Both the position numbers and the translations under genes were made by a program. Positions 26,169 to 34,638 of a DNA stretch of 64,000 bases are shown piece after piece. Position 1 is the first letter of the stretch; each line of letters starts with the position of its first letter. The DNA is taken from the NCBI RefSeq assembly GCF_002251735.1, contig NZ_NOXS01000032.1:496001-560000 (forward strand), given 5' to 3'. Below the pieces are notes generated by a model, which made no database searches, was not told the origin of the DNA, and worked only from the letters and a program-made list of their open reading frames with translations. Source of the stretch: Elstera cyanobacteriorum. GTDB lineage: Bacteria > Pseudomonadota > Alphaproteobacteria > Elsterales > Elsteraceae.

Positions 26169-27947
26169 ATGAGCCTCTCGCTCTCCCTCAATAGTGCAAT
26201 CAGCGGGCTGCGGGCTGCGCAAAACTCGTTGGCGGTCATTTCCAATAACGTCTCGAACGCGAAGACGGCGGGCTATACCAAAAAGGTCCAGCCGCAGGTT
26301 AACGTAACCTACAACGGCATGGGGGCCGGGGTCGTTTCCCAGACCGTCTATCGCCAGACCGACGAGTTGATGCGCCGGGAGATCCGCAAGGAAACCTCGA
26401 CCCAAGGCCGCACGACCATCGAAAACGACTTCCTGAAGCAAATTCAAACGATGTACGGGAAGACGGAAAGCGGCGGCCGCCTGGGCAGTGCCATTACCGC
26501 CTTCAATACCGCACTGAATGCGTTATCGACGACGCCGGAATCCTCCTCCGCGCAGTTGAACGTCGTCGCCAGCGCTAAGGCCCTGACGCTGACCATGAAC
26601 GATATGGCGCAGCAGGTGACCGATATGCGGACCAGCGGCGCCCGGCAGGTCGGCGACGCGGTAACGGAGGTGAACACCAACCTGCAACAGGTGCAGGAAC
26701 TCAACCGTCAGATCACCCGCGCCTATGCGCTGGGCCAGCCGACCGGCGATCTTGAAGATACGCGCGATCTCGCGCTGTCGAAGATTGCCGAGAATATGGA
26801 TATCCAGACCTTCCGCCGCGATACGGGCGAAATGGTGGTTTTCACCAAATCGGGCCGCATTCTGGTGGACGGTAACGCCGTACAACTGTCCTACACGACG
26901 CCGAACGTCATGGGCGTGACGGATAAGGTGCCCGCTATCACGATCAACGGGCAGAATGTCGATATTAAGTCAGAGTTCCGCGACGGTAAGATTGCTGGGC
27001 TGATCAATACGGTCGATAATACCCTGTCGGGTATCGCCGGACAGTTAAACCAGCTCGCCGAATCGCTGTACGGCAACTCTGCCCGCACCACCGGTGTTGT
27101 TGATCAGCCGCAGTATGGCCCTGCCACCTACCCCTTCGGTCGCCTGAACACGACGCCGAGTGAAACAAGTGGGACGATAACCAATCCGACCTATCTCGAT
27201 ATCACCCGGAGCGGCAGCACCCTGCAACTGGGCGTGAATTTCAACATCGGCGACACGCTGACCTTCAGCAATGGTGCCACGGCGCGCGTCGAGGCCGTCG
27301 ATACGAATGCCGCCAGTGCCAATGTGCGTTTTAAGATCACTGCGCTCAGCGGCGGCTTTAACGTGAGCAGCACAGCCCCTGTCTCGATCACCCAGGTCAA
27401 CGGCGTTGCCTTGGGCGGCGCGGCGGCGAATATCACCGGGATCGATAGCGGGTACCGCTTCTTCACAGGGGTTGACCTGACCCATTACACCAGCACGACG
27501 GGCGGCTATGTGGCGCAGAATAATGCTGCCAGCATCGCCATTCACCCGAACCTGGACCCCAGCCAAGGCGGCACAGCGGCCCTGCTCGCCCTGGCCAATG
27601 ACCCCTTCACGAAGAATCTGGCAAAAACCCTGTCGGATACCTTCACCCAGATGCAGAGCGTGGCCCAAAACATCGGCGGCGTTGCTTCGGGTAACTATAC
27701 CTACGCCGGCTACGCCACGTCGATGGTGTCCCAGAATGCCATCGTGGCCAGCAAAGCCGCCGCCGACCAGAGCTTCCAAGTGGAGTTCGTTCGCTCCCTG
27801 CAAAGCCAATCGGCAGAAATCGAAGGCGTGAATGTCGACGAGGAAATGGCCAATCTGGTGACCTATCAGAACGCCTATTCGGCGTCGGCCCGCGTCGTCA
27901 CTACCATTAGCGAAATGTTCGATACCCTGCTGGGTATCAAGTCGTAA
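26169..27947 (+). CDS. flgK: Flagellar hook-associated protein 1 (FlgK)
   Basis: First hook-filament junction protein, exported by the flagellar type III system. The N-terminal helix SLNSAISGLRAAQNSLAVIS and the NNVSNAKTAGYTKK motif are the FlgK/rod-hook signature; the C-terminus has VNVDEEMANLVTYQNAYSASA and ends in a D0 helix. Length 592 aa with a variable Thr/Gly-rich middle (~310-460). The ribosome site is ggaaaggtag. It precedes flgL by 28 nt. Confidence 0.97.
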   Translation: MSLSLSLNSAISGLRAAQNSLAVISNNVSNAKTAGYTKKVQPQVNVTYNGMGAGVVSQTVYRQTDELMRREIRKETSTQGRTTIENDFLKQIQTMYGKTESGGRLGSAITAFNTALNALSTTPESSSAQLNVVASAKALTLTMNDMAQQVTDMRTSGARQVGDAVTEVNTNLQQVQELNRQITRAYALGQPTGDLEDTRDLALSKIAENMDIQTFRRDTGEMVVFTKSGRILVDGNAVQLSYTTPNVMGVTDKVPAITINGQNVDIKSEFRDGKIAGLINTVDNTLSGIAGQLNQLAESLYGNSARTTGVVDQPQYGPATYPFGRLNTTPSETSGTITNPTYLDITRSGSTLQLGVNFNIGDTLTFSNGATARVEAVDTNAASANVRFKITALSGGFNVSSTAPVSITQVNGVALGGAAANITGIDSGYRFFTGVDLTHYTSTTGGYVAQNNAASIAIHPNLDPSQGGTAALLALANDPFTKNLAKTLSDTFTQMQSVAQNIGGVASGNYTYAGYATSMVSQNAIVASKAAADQSFQVEFVRSLQSQSAEIEGVNVDEEMANLVTYQNAYSASARVVTTISEMFDTLLGIKS

Positions 27948-27975
27948 GCGCAGCGCTTAACGAGGAGAGAGTAAC

Positions 27976-29700
27976 ATGCCCAGCCGGATCGGAACGCAAG
28001 CGCTTTTCCAGACGCAACTTAGCTACCTGATGCGCCTCCAGACGCAACAGTCCCTCGTAAATGAACAGATCGCGACGGGGTTCAAGTCCCAAACCTTCGC
28101 GGGCGTTGCGTCGGACAGCGGGTCGATCATCTCGTCCAAAGCGATGATGACGAAGATTGATCAGTATAATCAGAACATAACGATTGCGACCAACCGGTCG
28201 AAGCTGATGGATACGTCGCTCAGCAGCATTGATAAGTCGATCAGCTCTCTTCAGGGCTACTTGGCGCAATTGTCAAACTCGACGACGCCCCCCGACGTAC
28301 CGAGGTTAGCGAAAGATCTGCTCAATCAGGTGACAGATTATCTGAACCTGAGCGATGGGTCGCGGTATCTTTTCTCCGGCTCGAACACTCAAACCGCCCC
28401 GGTTAAGACACTCTCGTATACGTCCGGCGTCGCGGCAACGGTTCCCGCCGTCCCGTCAACACTGACGGCCGCCGGGACCCCCCGGCAGACAGCATCCGCT
28501 CTCCCCCTCCCAACGACGAACGTGTTTCCAGCCGCCAATTTCGATCCGGCAACACAGACGTTTTACGCCCCGGATCCAGATAACCCCACCGTCCTGAAGC
28601 AATTCAAGCAGGCTCTACCGCCGCTAACGACGATCGAAGTAACGCAGGATACCGCTGCTGCCATTGAAATTGGCCGTATCCTGGAAGACCCCACCACCGG
28701 CGCCCGCGCCCGCGTCATGTATGCGACCAATGCGACACCCGCGGGCCTCGGCGGAACAGCCCGCCTTTACGTGGAAAAGCTGAACGAGGCGAATTTCACG
28801 CCGGATGGCACGCTATCGATGACCGAGTTGACCCAGACGGGTTCGACTTACTCCGAAACCGTCACGGCAACGACTTTTACGATGATTGGCGATATGCGTA
28901 ACGCCAATATCGACACCCAGTCGATTGAACTGGCCGGAGCGCTGCCAACCTCGATCGTCCCTGGTGGGATTATCGATATCGGCAATACGGGCAATCGCTT
29001 CATTGTTCAGTCGATCGAACCGGCAAAGACTGCAGGCGGGAACCCTGTTCTCCAGGTGCGCCCCCTCGGAACAGCGACCGTTGCCTCGACCAATGTCGGC
29101 GTCGGGGCAGGGCGGCAGGTTTTTGTCGTGGATCAGAAGACCAATACGTCGAGTGCCGTGGGTAACGTCGCGACACGGACGATTGCCGGTAATAACTACG
29201 AAAAAATCGGTGTCCCTGCCGATTATCAAACTAACAGCACCACGGTAGGCGGGACGGGCTATTACACGAACGCCCAAGCTGCACGCGAAATTTTGAACCC
29301 CCAGAAGGTTCAAGTTTCAGAGAACTCCACCGTCGATTATGGCGTCAGTGCTGATCAGGCCGGGTTTGCCCGCCTAATCTACACGCTTAACTTCTTGCAG
29401 CAGCAAGGCTCGCCTCTCAATGCCAACGATGTGACTACAGCCAATAAAATTTTGGTCGAGGCCCGGACGCAGATCACCAGCATGCGCGCCTCCCTTGGGA
29501 TCAACCAAAAGACAATGGCAGGCATTCTCGACGAGAATAACTTGCAAAAGTCAATCGCCAATAACAACTTTGATGACCTAGCCAAGCAAGATCGTACCGA
29601 AGCGATTGCAACGCTAACAAGCTTGCAAACGACTCTTGAAGCCTCCTATCAATCCTTTGCGAGTGTTCAGAACCTGAACTTACAAAGCTTCTTGCGCTAA
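27976..29700 (+). CDS. flgL: Flagellar hook-associated protein 3 (FlgL)
   Basis: Second hook-filament junction protein. The N-terminus resembles flagellin: QTQLSYLMRLQTQQSLVNEQ, then the ATGFKSQTFAGVASD stretch. The C-terminus has a coiled-coil helix ending LNLQSFLR. At 574 residues it is longer than enterobacterial FlgL (~317), with an extra central domain of ~250 residues (about 150-430) rich in Thr and Ala; such expansions are common in alphaproteobacteria. Ribosome site: cgaggagag. A strong terminator follows. Confidence 0.93.
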   Translation: MPSRIGTQALFQTQLSYLMRLQTQQSLVNEQIATGFKSQTFAGVASDSGSIISSKAMMTKIDQYNQNITIATNRSKLMDTSLSSIDKSISSLQGYLAQLSNSTTPPDVPRLAKDLLNQVTDYLNLSDGSRYLFSGSNTQTAPVKTLSYTSGVAATVPAVPSTLTAAGTPRQTASALPLPTTNVFPAANFDPATQTFYAPDPDNPTVLKQFKQALPPLTTIEVTQDTAAAIEIGRILEDPTTGARARVMYATNATPAGLGGTARLYVEKLNEANFTPDGTLSMTELTQTGSTYSETVTATTFTMIGDMRNANIDTQSIELAGALPTSIVPGGIIDIGNTGNRFIVQSIEPAKTAGGNPVLQVRPLGTATVASTNVGVGAGRQVFVVDQKTNTSSAVGNVATRTIAGNNYEKIGVPADYQTNSTTVGGTGYYTNAQAAREILNPQKVQVSENSTVDYGVSADQAGFARLIYTLNFLQQQGSPLNANDVTTANKILVEARTQITSMRASLGINQKTMAGILDENNLQKSIANNNFDDLAKQDRTEAIATLTSLQTTLEASYQSFASVQNLNLQSFLR

Positions 29701-29720
29701 CCTGGGATTTTGGGTTTCAC

Positions 29721-29757
29721 GGGCTAGTCTTTTCACAAAGACTAGCCCTTTTTATTT
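29721..29757 (+). terminator. Rho-independent terminator after flgL
   Basis: 12-bp perfect stem GGGCTAGTCTTT (29721-29732) with AAAGACTAGCCC (29737-29748), TCAC loop, then TTTTTATTT. Ends the flgN-flgK-flgL transcript. Confidence 0.92.
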
Positions 29758-29905
29758 ATACACTCAAAAAATAGAAATTATTTTAGTAAACTGAAATCGA
29801 GCCTTTCTCAGAAGAGAAGATGAGATGCTGATAATTCTATCAGGTCGATGCAGCAAAAATTTATGCTAAGATCTATGGCTAAACATTAGGTGCTTGCTAA
29901 AATAT

Positions 29906-31246
29906 ATGCTTCGCCGCGCTAAATCCGTCGATATCCCCTTCATGGTGAAAGGTTACGAAATCGGCCTTCGGGACGGAAATTTTTCCGAATCGAAGATGCA
30001 GATCAATGCCTTTTTCGCCAATACAACGACTCATAAAAATGTTCATTCTTATATTTACGAGCATAATGGCACCGTCTCTGGCTATGCCATTCTTCGGAAA
30101 AAGGATGATATCCGCCACGAAATCATGATGATGTTCGTTGACCCTAGCGTTCAAGGCCAGGGCGTTGGGCGTAAATTCTTGACCGCTATGTTGACGGGGC
30201 CTTTAAAGGACTCGCCAGTTCTTTGCTCCACCACACAACCCGCCTCGGCCCGAATGATGAGATTGTTAAAGAGTTTGGGGTTTGAGCGAAAAATTGAAGC
30301 GGCAGATGGGGTCTATTGGGAAAAGCTCAATACACCAGGCGCCACCTCAGCCCTTCCAGCCAAACCTAAGGGGGGAGCCTCCTCTCCAGCCCAACCGACG
30401 GGACAGGCCCCGGCCCCACGACTTTTACTTCCCGTTCCCATGCTTGAAGAGGCGGCGGAAACAGGCGACGATCTCGTTCAAGCGACAAAGGTTACGCCAC
30501 AGCTTCCCAAGTCCTACGCCCCAAAGCCTGTATCGAATACGCCTCCGCCTGTTTTAGAGGGGGAAGCGGTTGTCATACCAAGCACAGACCCCGAAGCCCC
30601 CACCCCGCAGACGATATCAGCATCCCCGCCTTCAGCTCCTCCCGAGGAACCTGCCGCGCTGCCAGCCTCCCCATCGGACACGCCTCCCAGTGCGCTTGAG
30701 GAATCGCAATCTCCACCACCAGCCCCCCCGGCACAGGCACTCATCTCGACCGAACCAGCCGAACTTGCGGTCGATAGCCCTGAAGCGACCCCGGTCGCGG
30801 AAATACAGCCCCCTGGATCAGCTTCTCTACCGCAGCCCCCGGCGGATTTTTCGGCAAAAGCACGAGAACTCGGGTATGTTTCAAAGCAAGAACGGGCACG
30901 GCAGTTGGCGCGGGAACTCTTCCAGACTCTGCGGAGCCAGGACGAACCAGCCACGCCAGAGCAACTGCCTGCACCAATCGATACCCCTCCCTCCACCGAG
31001 GCACCGGATACAGAGGAGATCCCTTTGCTCGCTACCTTGAACGTCGTCCGGGAAAAGATGGGGTCGCTGCCGGGCGTCAGCCTGCCGCCGCTCGACCGCT
31101 ATCGGCTGATGGAACTTAATAAAAAAGACCTAGAGAATATGAATGTCGTTGAACTGGCGGCGCTCTCGGCGCAATTAGTCAAACTTGCGAAAGACCAATT
31201 GGCCGAAATCGACCGTCTGAAAGTTGCTACCCAGAAACGGCGCTAA
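29906..31246 (+). CDS. GNAT acetyltransferase with long Pro-rich linker
   Basis: 446-residue protein with a GNAT domain at ~1-135 (FVDPSVQGQGVGRKFL is the acetyl-CoA pyrophosphate loop), a ~180-residue Pro/Ala/Ser-rich linker, and a C-terminal helical part (~320-446) with no family I recognise. That part contains YVSKQERARQLARELFQTL and a final coiled-coil segment. The ATG at 29906 follows an A/T-rich leader with AGGTG; a TTG at 29894 is possible. The gene lies between flgL and the nonulosonate genes and overlaps the convergent glycosyltransferase by 4 nt. The N-terminal region is clearly A/T-richer than its flanks. Possible roles are acetylation of a flagellar sugar or of a protein; unknown. 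Confidence 0.8.
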   Translation: MLRRAKSVDIPFMVKGYEIGLRDGNFSESKMQINAFFANTTTHKNVHSYIYEHNGTVSGYAILRKKDDIRHEIMMMFVDPSVQGQGVGRKFLTAMLTGPLKDSPVLCSTTQPASARMMRLLKSLGFERKIEAADGVYWEKLNTPGATSALPAKPKGGASSPAQPTGQAPAPRLLLPVPMLEEAAETGDDLVQATKVTPQLPKSYAPKPVSNTPPPVLEGEAVVIPSTDPEAPTPQTISASPPSAPPEEPAALPASPSDTPPSALEESQSPPPAPPAQALISTEPAELAVDSPEATPVAEIQPPGSASLPQPPADFSAKARELGYVSKQERARQLARELFQTLRSQDEPATPEQLPAPIDTPPSTEAPDTEEIPLLATLNVVREKMGSLPGVSLPPLDRYRLMELNKKDLENMNVVELAALSAQLVKLAKDQLAEIDRLKVATQKRR

Positions 31247-32415
31247 TCTAAAAGATCGGCGAGACTGTCTAGAACCAATTTTGTCTGGTTCTGCCAAGAC
31301 CGGCTTTGGGCAAGTTCTGTTCCATTACGGGCAATAGACCGGGCATACCCCGTATCGGTGTAAATCTTCTCTAAAGCTTGCACAACATCCTCGACCGAGC
31401 TTTCGCCCCAGCCGTCTAAACCCGCCATACCCGGGGCGGTTTTCACGCGGGATTGATGCGTCAGAGCGTGGCACGTCGGCTCGGAACCCATCATCAGATC
31501 GAGATGGCCGGTATTGGCGGAGAGGATGACGGGGACATTCACCGCCATACATTCCAATGCGACTAAATTGGTCGCCCCTTCCGCACGGTTGGGAAAAACG
31601 GCGACATGCGCCTCGCGCATCACCTGGGCCATCATATGGTGCGGGATCATACCGAGATCGACGAAACTATCTTCGGGCAACCCTTCGCGGATTAACCAGT
31701 CACCCAGTGCAAGACGGCCATTCTGATCGAGACCGGGCGCGGTTTGGACATTACCCGCCAGATGAATATCGGCAGCGAGCTGCGGCCAGAAATTCTGCCA
31801 ATTCACGGCCAACAAGGCTTCTGGGTGGCGGCGCTGGAATATCTTAAAGGCCGCGACAACGATATCCTGGCCCTTGCGAAACTCGAGCTTCCCCCCGGAA
31901 AAGACGATAAACCGACCGGGGCAGAGGCCCTGGCGCGGTGCGGGGAAGAAGATGCTATCGTCGATCCCCTCGTGGACCATACGCACATCCGGCACCCCGG
32001 CGGCGGTCAGTAGATCGGCATTCCACCGGGACGGCGTGAGAAAACAGTCATAGGCAGGAATATCGCGGCGGTCCGCCGCCGTCAGTTCGGTATCCTCAAA
32101 CACCATGCGTCCGATATTCTTAGCGCCGCGATGGCGATGGCGACTGCCCGTCCCGCCAAAGTGATTGCCGAGCGGATGCATGACTGGAAACGGCCAGTCG
32201 GCCCCTTTGCCGTTCACCCCATCGGTGCGGGTGCGCCGCTCGAGTTCCAACGGCAGCAGCGTCCAGAGATGCAGCCCGTGGATGGCAAGATCTTCCGGCG
32301 GCTCCAGCAGCAGCGGGCGCACGCTTCCCAACCGCAGCATTTGCAGCGCCATATTGAAGCCAACCTGCCCCCAGCCGGTTTGCGTCGACAGCGGCCAAGC
32401 CAATCCGAGTTCCAT
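31243..32415 (-). CDS. Glycosyltransferase, GT4-like (GT-B fold)
   Basis: Predicted nucleotide-sugar glycosyltransferase of 390 residues. The C-terminal half carries IVFSGGKLEFRKGQD, and the donor-binding stretch FPNRAEGATNLVALECMA holds the conserved E-x7-E acidic pair. The N-terminus has TQTGWGQVGFNM, the usual acceptor-side Gly-rich loop. ATG 32415 with an AAGGAAAAG leader was preferred to the upstream frame opening at 32478. It is transcribed opposite to the neighbouring nonulosonate operon, with which it is divergent, and may act on the same glycan. Donor and acceptor are unknown. Confidence 0.85.
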   Translation of the reverse strand: MELGLAWPLSTQTGWGQVGFNMALQMLRLGSVRPLLLEPPEDLAIHGLHLWTLLPLELERRTRTDGVNGKGADWPFPVMHPLGNHFGGTGSRHRHRGAKNIGRMVFEDTELTAADRRDIPAYDCFLTPSRWNADLLTAAGVPDVRMVHEGIDDSIFFPAPRQGLCPGRFIVFSGGKLEFRKGQDIVVAAFKIFQRRHPEALLAVNWQNFWPQLAADIHLAGNVQTAPGLDQNGRLALGDWLIREGLPEDSFVDLGMIPHHMMAQVMREAHVAVFPNRAEGATNLVALECMAVNVPVILSANTGHLDLMMGSEPTCHALTHQSRVKTAPGMAGLDGWGESSVEDVVQALEKIYTDTGYARSIARNGTELAQSRSWQNQTKLVLDSLADLLD

Positions 32416-32580
32416 GAACTTTTCCTTCACATGCGCGCGGTATGCTGCCGGTGTTTTTTGGCAGCGTGCGAAACCCACAGGGCGGACCCGCGCTATGGAA
32501 CGCTGGACGCGGGGCGCGGATCAAGTAAGAATTGCGTGCCCGCTAAAGGGCTTGGCCGATTTTCTTGAGGATGCTTCTTC

Positions 32581-34638
32581 ATGGCCGTTTCTTCTGTGAC
32601 GACCCTCGCGCTCATTCAAGCCCGTCAGCAATCGACGCGCCTTCCCGGTAAAGTGCTGGAAACCTTGGGCGACCGCCCGGTTTTGGCCTGGGTGGTGCGC
32701 GCGGCGCAGGCAATTCCGGGGGTGGACCGGGTGGCCGTTGCCACCTCGACCGAAGCGGCCGACGATGCAATCGCCGCCTGGGGCGCGGCGGCGGGCGTGA
32801 CCGTCTATCGCGGCTCGGAAAAAGACGTTTTACGCCGCTTCGCCGACGCCGCCACCGCCGATGGCGCTGACCTTGTTATGCGCCTGACCGCCGACTGCCC
32901 CCTGCTCGATCCCGCCGTGGCCGGGATGGTGCTGCGTCTGCTGAAGCGGAGCGGCGCCGACTATGCCTCCAACGTCGATCCCGCCACCTGGCCCGATGGG
33001 CTGGACTGCGAAGTCTTCACCCGGCAGGCGCTGCTGATCGCCGACCGTGAGGCCGCCCGCCCGTCCGAACGCGAACACGTCACCCCCTTTATCCGCGCCA
33101 ACCGCGCCCGCTTTAAGGTGGAAGCGCTGGTCAACCCGATCCCCGGCGAAACCGGCGAACGCTGGACGCTGGACACGCCCGAAGATCTCGCCTTCCTGCG
33201 CGGCGTCGTGGCCGAACTCGGCAGTGCCAGTATCCCCAGCCACGGCCAAGTGCTCGATCTGCTCGCCCGCAAACCGGAGTTGCGCGAGGTCGGCAAACGC
33301 CAGCAGCGTAATGAAGGCTATGTCGAATCGATCAGCCTCGATCCCGTCATCTCCTATGGCTACACGCGGTCGGACGCGCTGCTGAAAAGCGCGCTGGAGA
33401 TCATTCCGGTCGGCAATCAGACCTTCAGCAAATCCTACCTTCAGCTTCCCAATGGCGCAGCACCCTTATTCCTGACCCACGGCCAGGGTGGCCGGGTGTG
33501 GGATGTGGACGGCAACGAATATGTCGACATGGTCAGCGGACTGCTGCCCATCGTGCTCGGCTACCGCGACCCGGATGTGGATTACGCCATCCGCAACCAA
33601 CTCACGCGCGGGATCAGCTTTAGCCTTGCAACCTCGCTGGAGCAGGAACTGGCGCGGGTGATGCGCGACATCATCCCATCCGCCGAAATGGTCCGCTTCG
33701 GCAAGAACGGCACCGACGCCACCTCGGCCGCCATCCGCATGGCGCGCGCCTTCACTGGGCGCGAGCGGGTGATCGCCTGCGGCTATCACGGCTGGCAGGA
33801 TTGGTACATCGGCGCCACGGCGCGGAAAAAAGGCGTGCCCTCCTCAGTCCAAGCGCTGACCAGCATGGTGCCTTACAACGATATCGAGGCCTTCGAAAAG
33901 GCCTTCGCCGCCCATCCGGGCGAGGTTGCCTGCGTTATCATGGAGACCATGAACGTCGTCGAACCCAAACCGGGCTACTTGCAAGCGGTGAAAGATCTCG
34001 CCCATAAGCATGGTGCGCTGCTGGTCTTCGATGAAATCATCACCGGCTTCCGCTTCGCCCTCGGCGGCGCGCAGAGCCTCTTTGGCGTCACGCCGGATAT
34101 GGCCTGCTTCGGCAAGGCAATGGCCAACGGGATGCCGCTCTCCGCCGTCGTCGGGCGGCGGGATGTGCTGATGGAGATGGAGCAAATCTTCATCTCTGGC
34201 ACCTTCGGCGGCGAAGCCCTGTCGCTGGCCGCCTCGCTCGCCACCATCGATAAGTTGAAGCGCGAAGCCGTGATCCCGCGCCTTTGGTCGCTGGGTGAAG
34301 AACTAACCCGCGACGTGCGCGCCCTGGTGACTAAACACGGGCTGGACGGCATCTTCGCCCTAACCGGCGCCGCCCCCTGGATGCTGCTGGTGATCAATGA
34401 TCACCCCAGCGTGCGCAAGGAAGCCATCAAAACGCTATTCCTGACCGAGATGTTGGCGCGCGGAATTCTAATGAATGCCTCGCATAATGTCTGCTGGGCG
34501 CATGACGCCACCGATATGGCGCGCATGCGGCAGGCCTGGGATGGGGCGCTGGGCGTCGTCGCCCAGGAAATCGCGGGCGGCGCGCTGATCGAGCACCTGA
34601 AGGCGCCGATCATTGAACCGATCTTCAAGGTGCGCTGA
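32581..34638 (+). CDS. Fusion: SpsF-like cytidylyltransferase + class III aminotransferase
   Basis: Two-domain enzyme, 685 aa. Residues ~7-235 are an SpsF/CMP-sugar synthetase-like nucleotidyltransferase (LIQARQQSTRLPGKVL, then RLTADCPLLDP), which would activate a sugar acid with CTP. Residues ~255-685 are a PLP aminotransferase of the glutamate-1-semialdehyde aminomutase group, with Asp484 (VFDEIITGF) and the PLP Lys512 (CFGKAMANGMPL). It begins the nonulosonate operon and overlaps pseG by 1 nt (TGATG). The fold-level calls are firm. The reaction is inferred: activation of a nonulosonate plus amination or isomerisation of a keto-sugar. It is not HemL, since heme synthesis needs no cytidylyltransferase. 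Confidence 0.85.
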   Translation: MAVSSVTTLALIQARQQSTRLPGKVLETLGDRPVLAWVVRAAQAIPGVDRVAVATSTEAADDAIAAWGAAAGVTVYRGSEKDVLRRFADAATADGADLVMRLTADCPLLDPAVAGMVLRLLKRSGADYASNVDPATWPDGLDCEVFTRQALLIADREAARPSEREHVTPFIRANRARFKVEALVNPIPGETGERWTLDTPEDLAFLRGVVAELGSASIPSHGQVLDLLARKPELREVGKRQQRNEGYVESISLDPVISYGYTRSDALLKSALEIIPVGNQTFSKSYLQLPNGAAPLFLTHGQGGRVWDVDGNEYVDMVSGLLPIVLGYRDPDVDYAIRNQLTRGISFSLATSLEQELARVMRDIIPSAEMVRFGKNGTDATSAAIRMARAFTGRERVIACGYHGWQDWYIGATARKKGVPSSVQALTSMVPYNDIEAFEKAFAAHPGEVACVIMETMNVVEPKPGYLQAVKDLAHKHGALLVFDEIITGFRFALGGAQSLFGVTPDMACFGKAMANGMPLSAVVGRRDVLMEMEQIFISGTFGGEALSLAASLATIDKLKREAVIPRLWSLGEELTRDVRALVTKHGLDGIFALTGAAPWMLLVINDHPSVRKEAIKTLFLTEMLARGILMNASHNVCWAHDATDMARMRQAWDGALGVVAQEIAGGALIEHLKAPIIEPIFKVR

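Noticed and set aside
32581-34638. HemL (heme synthesis)
   Set aside because: The class III PLP domain is fused to a cytidylyltransferase and sits in a nonulosonate operon.
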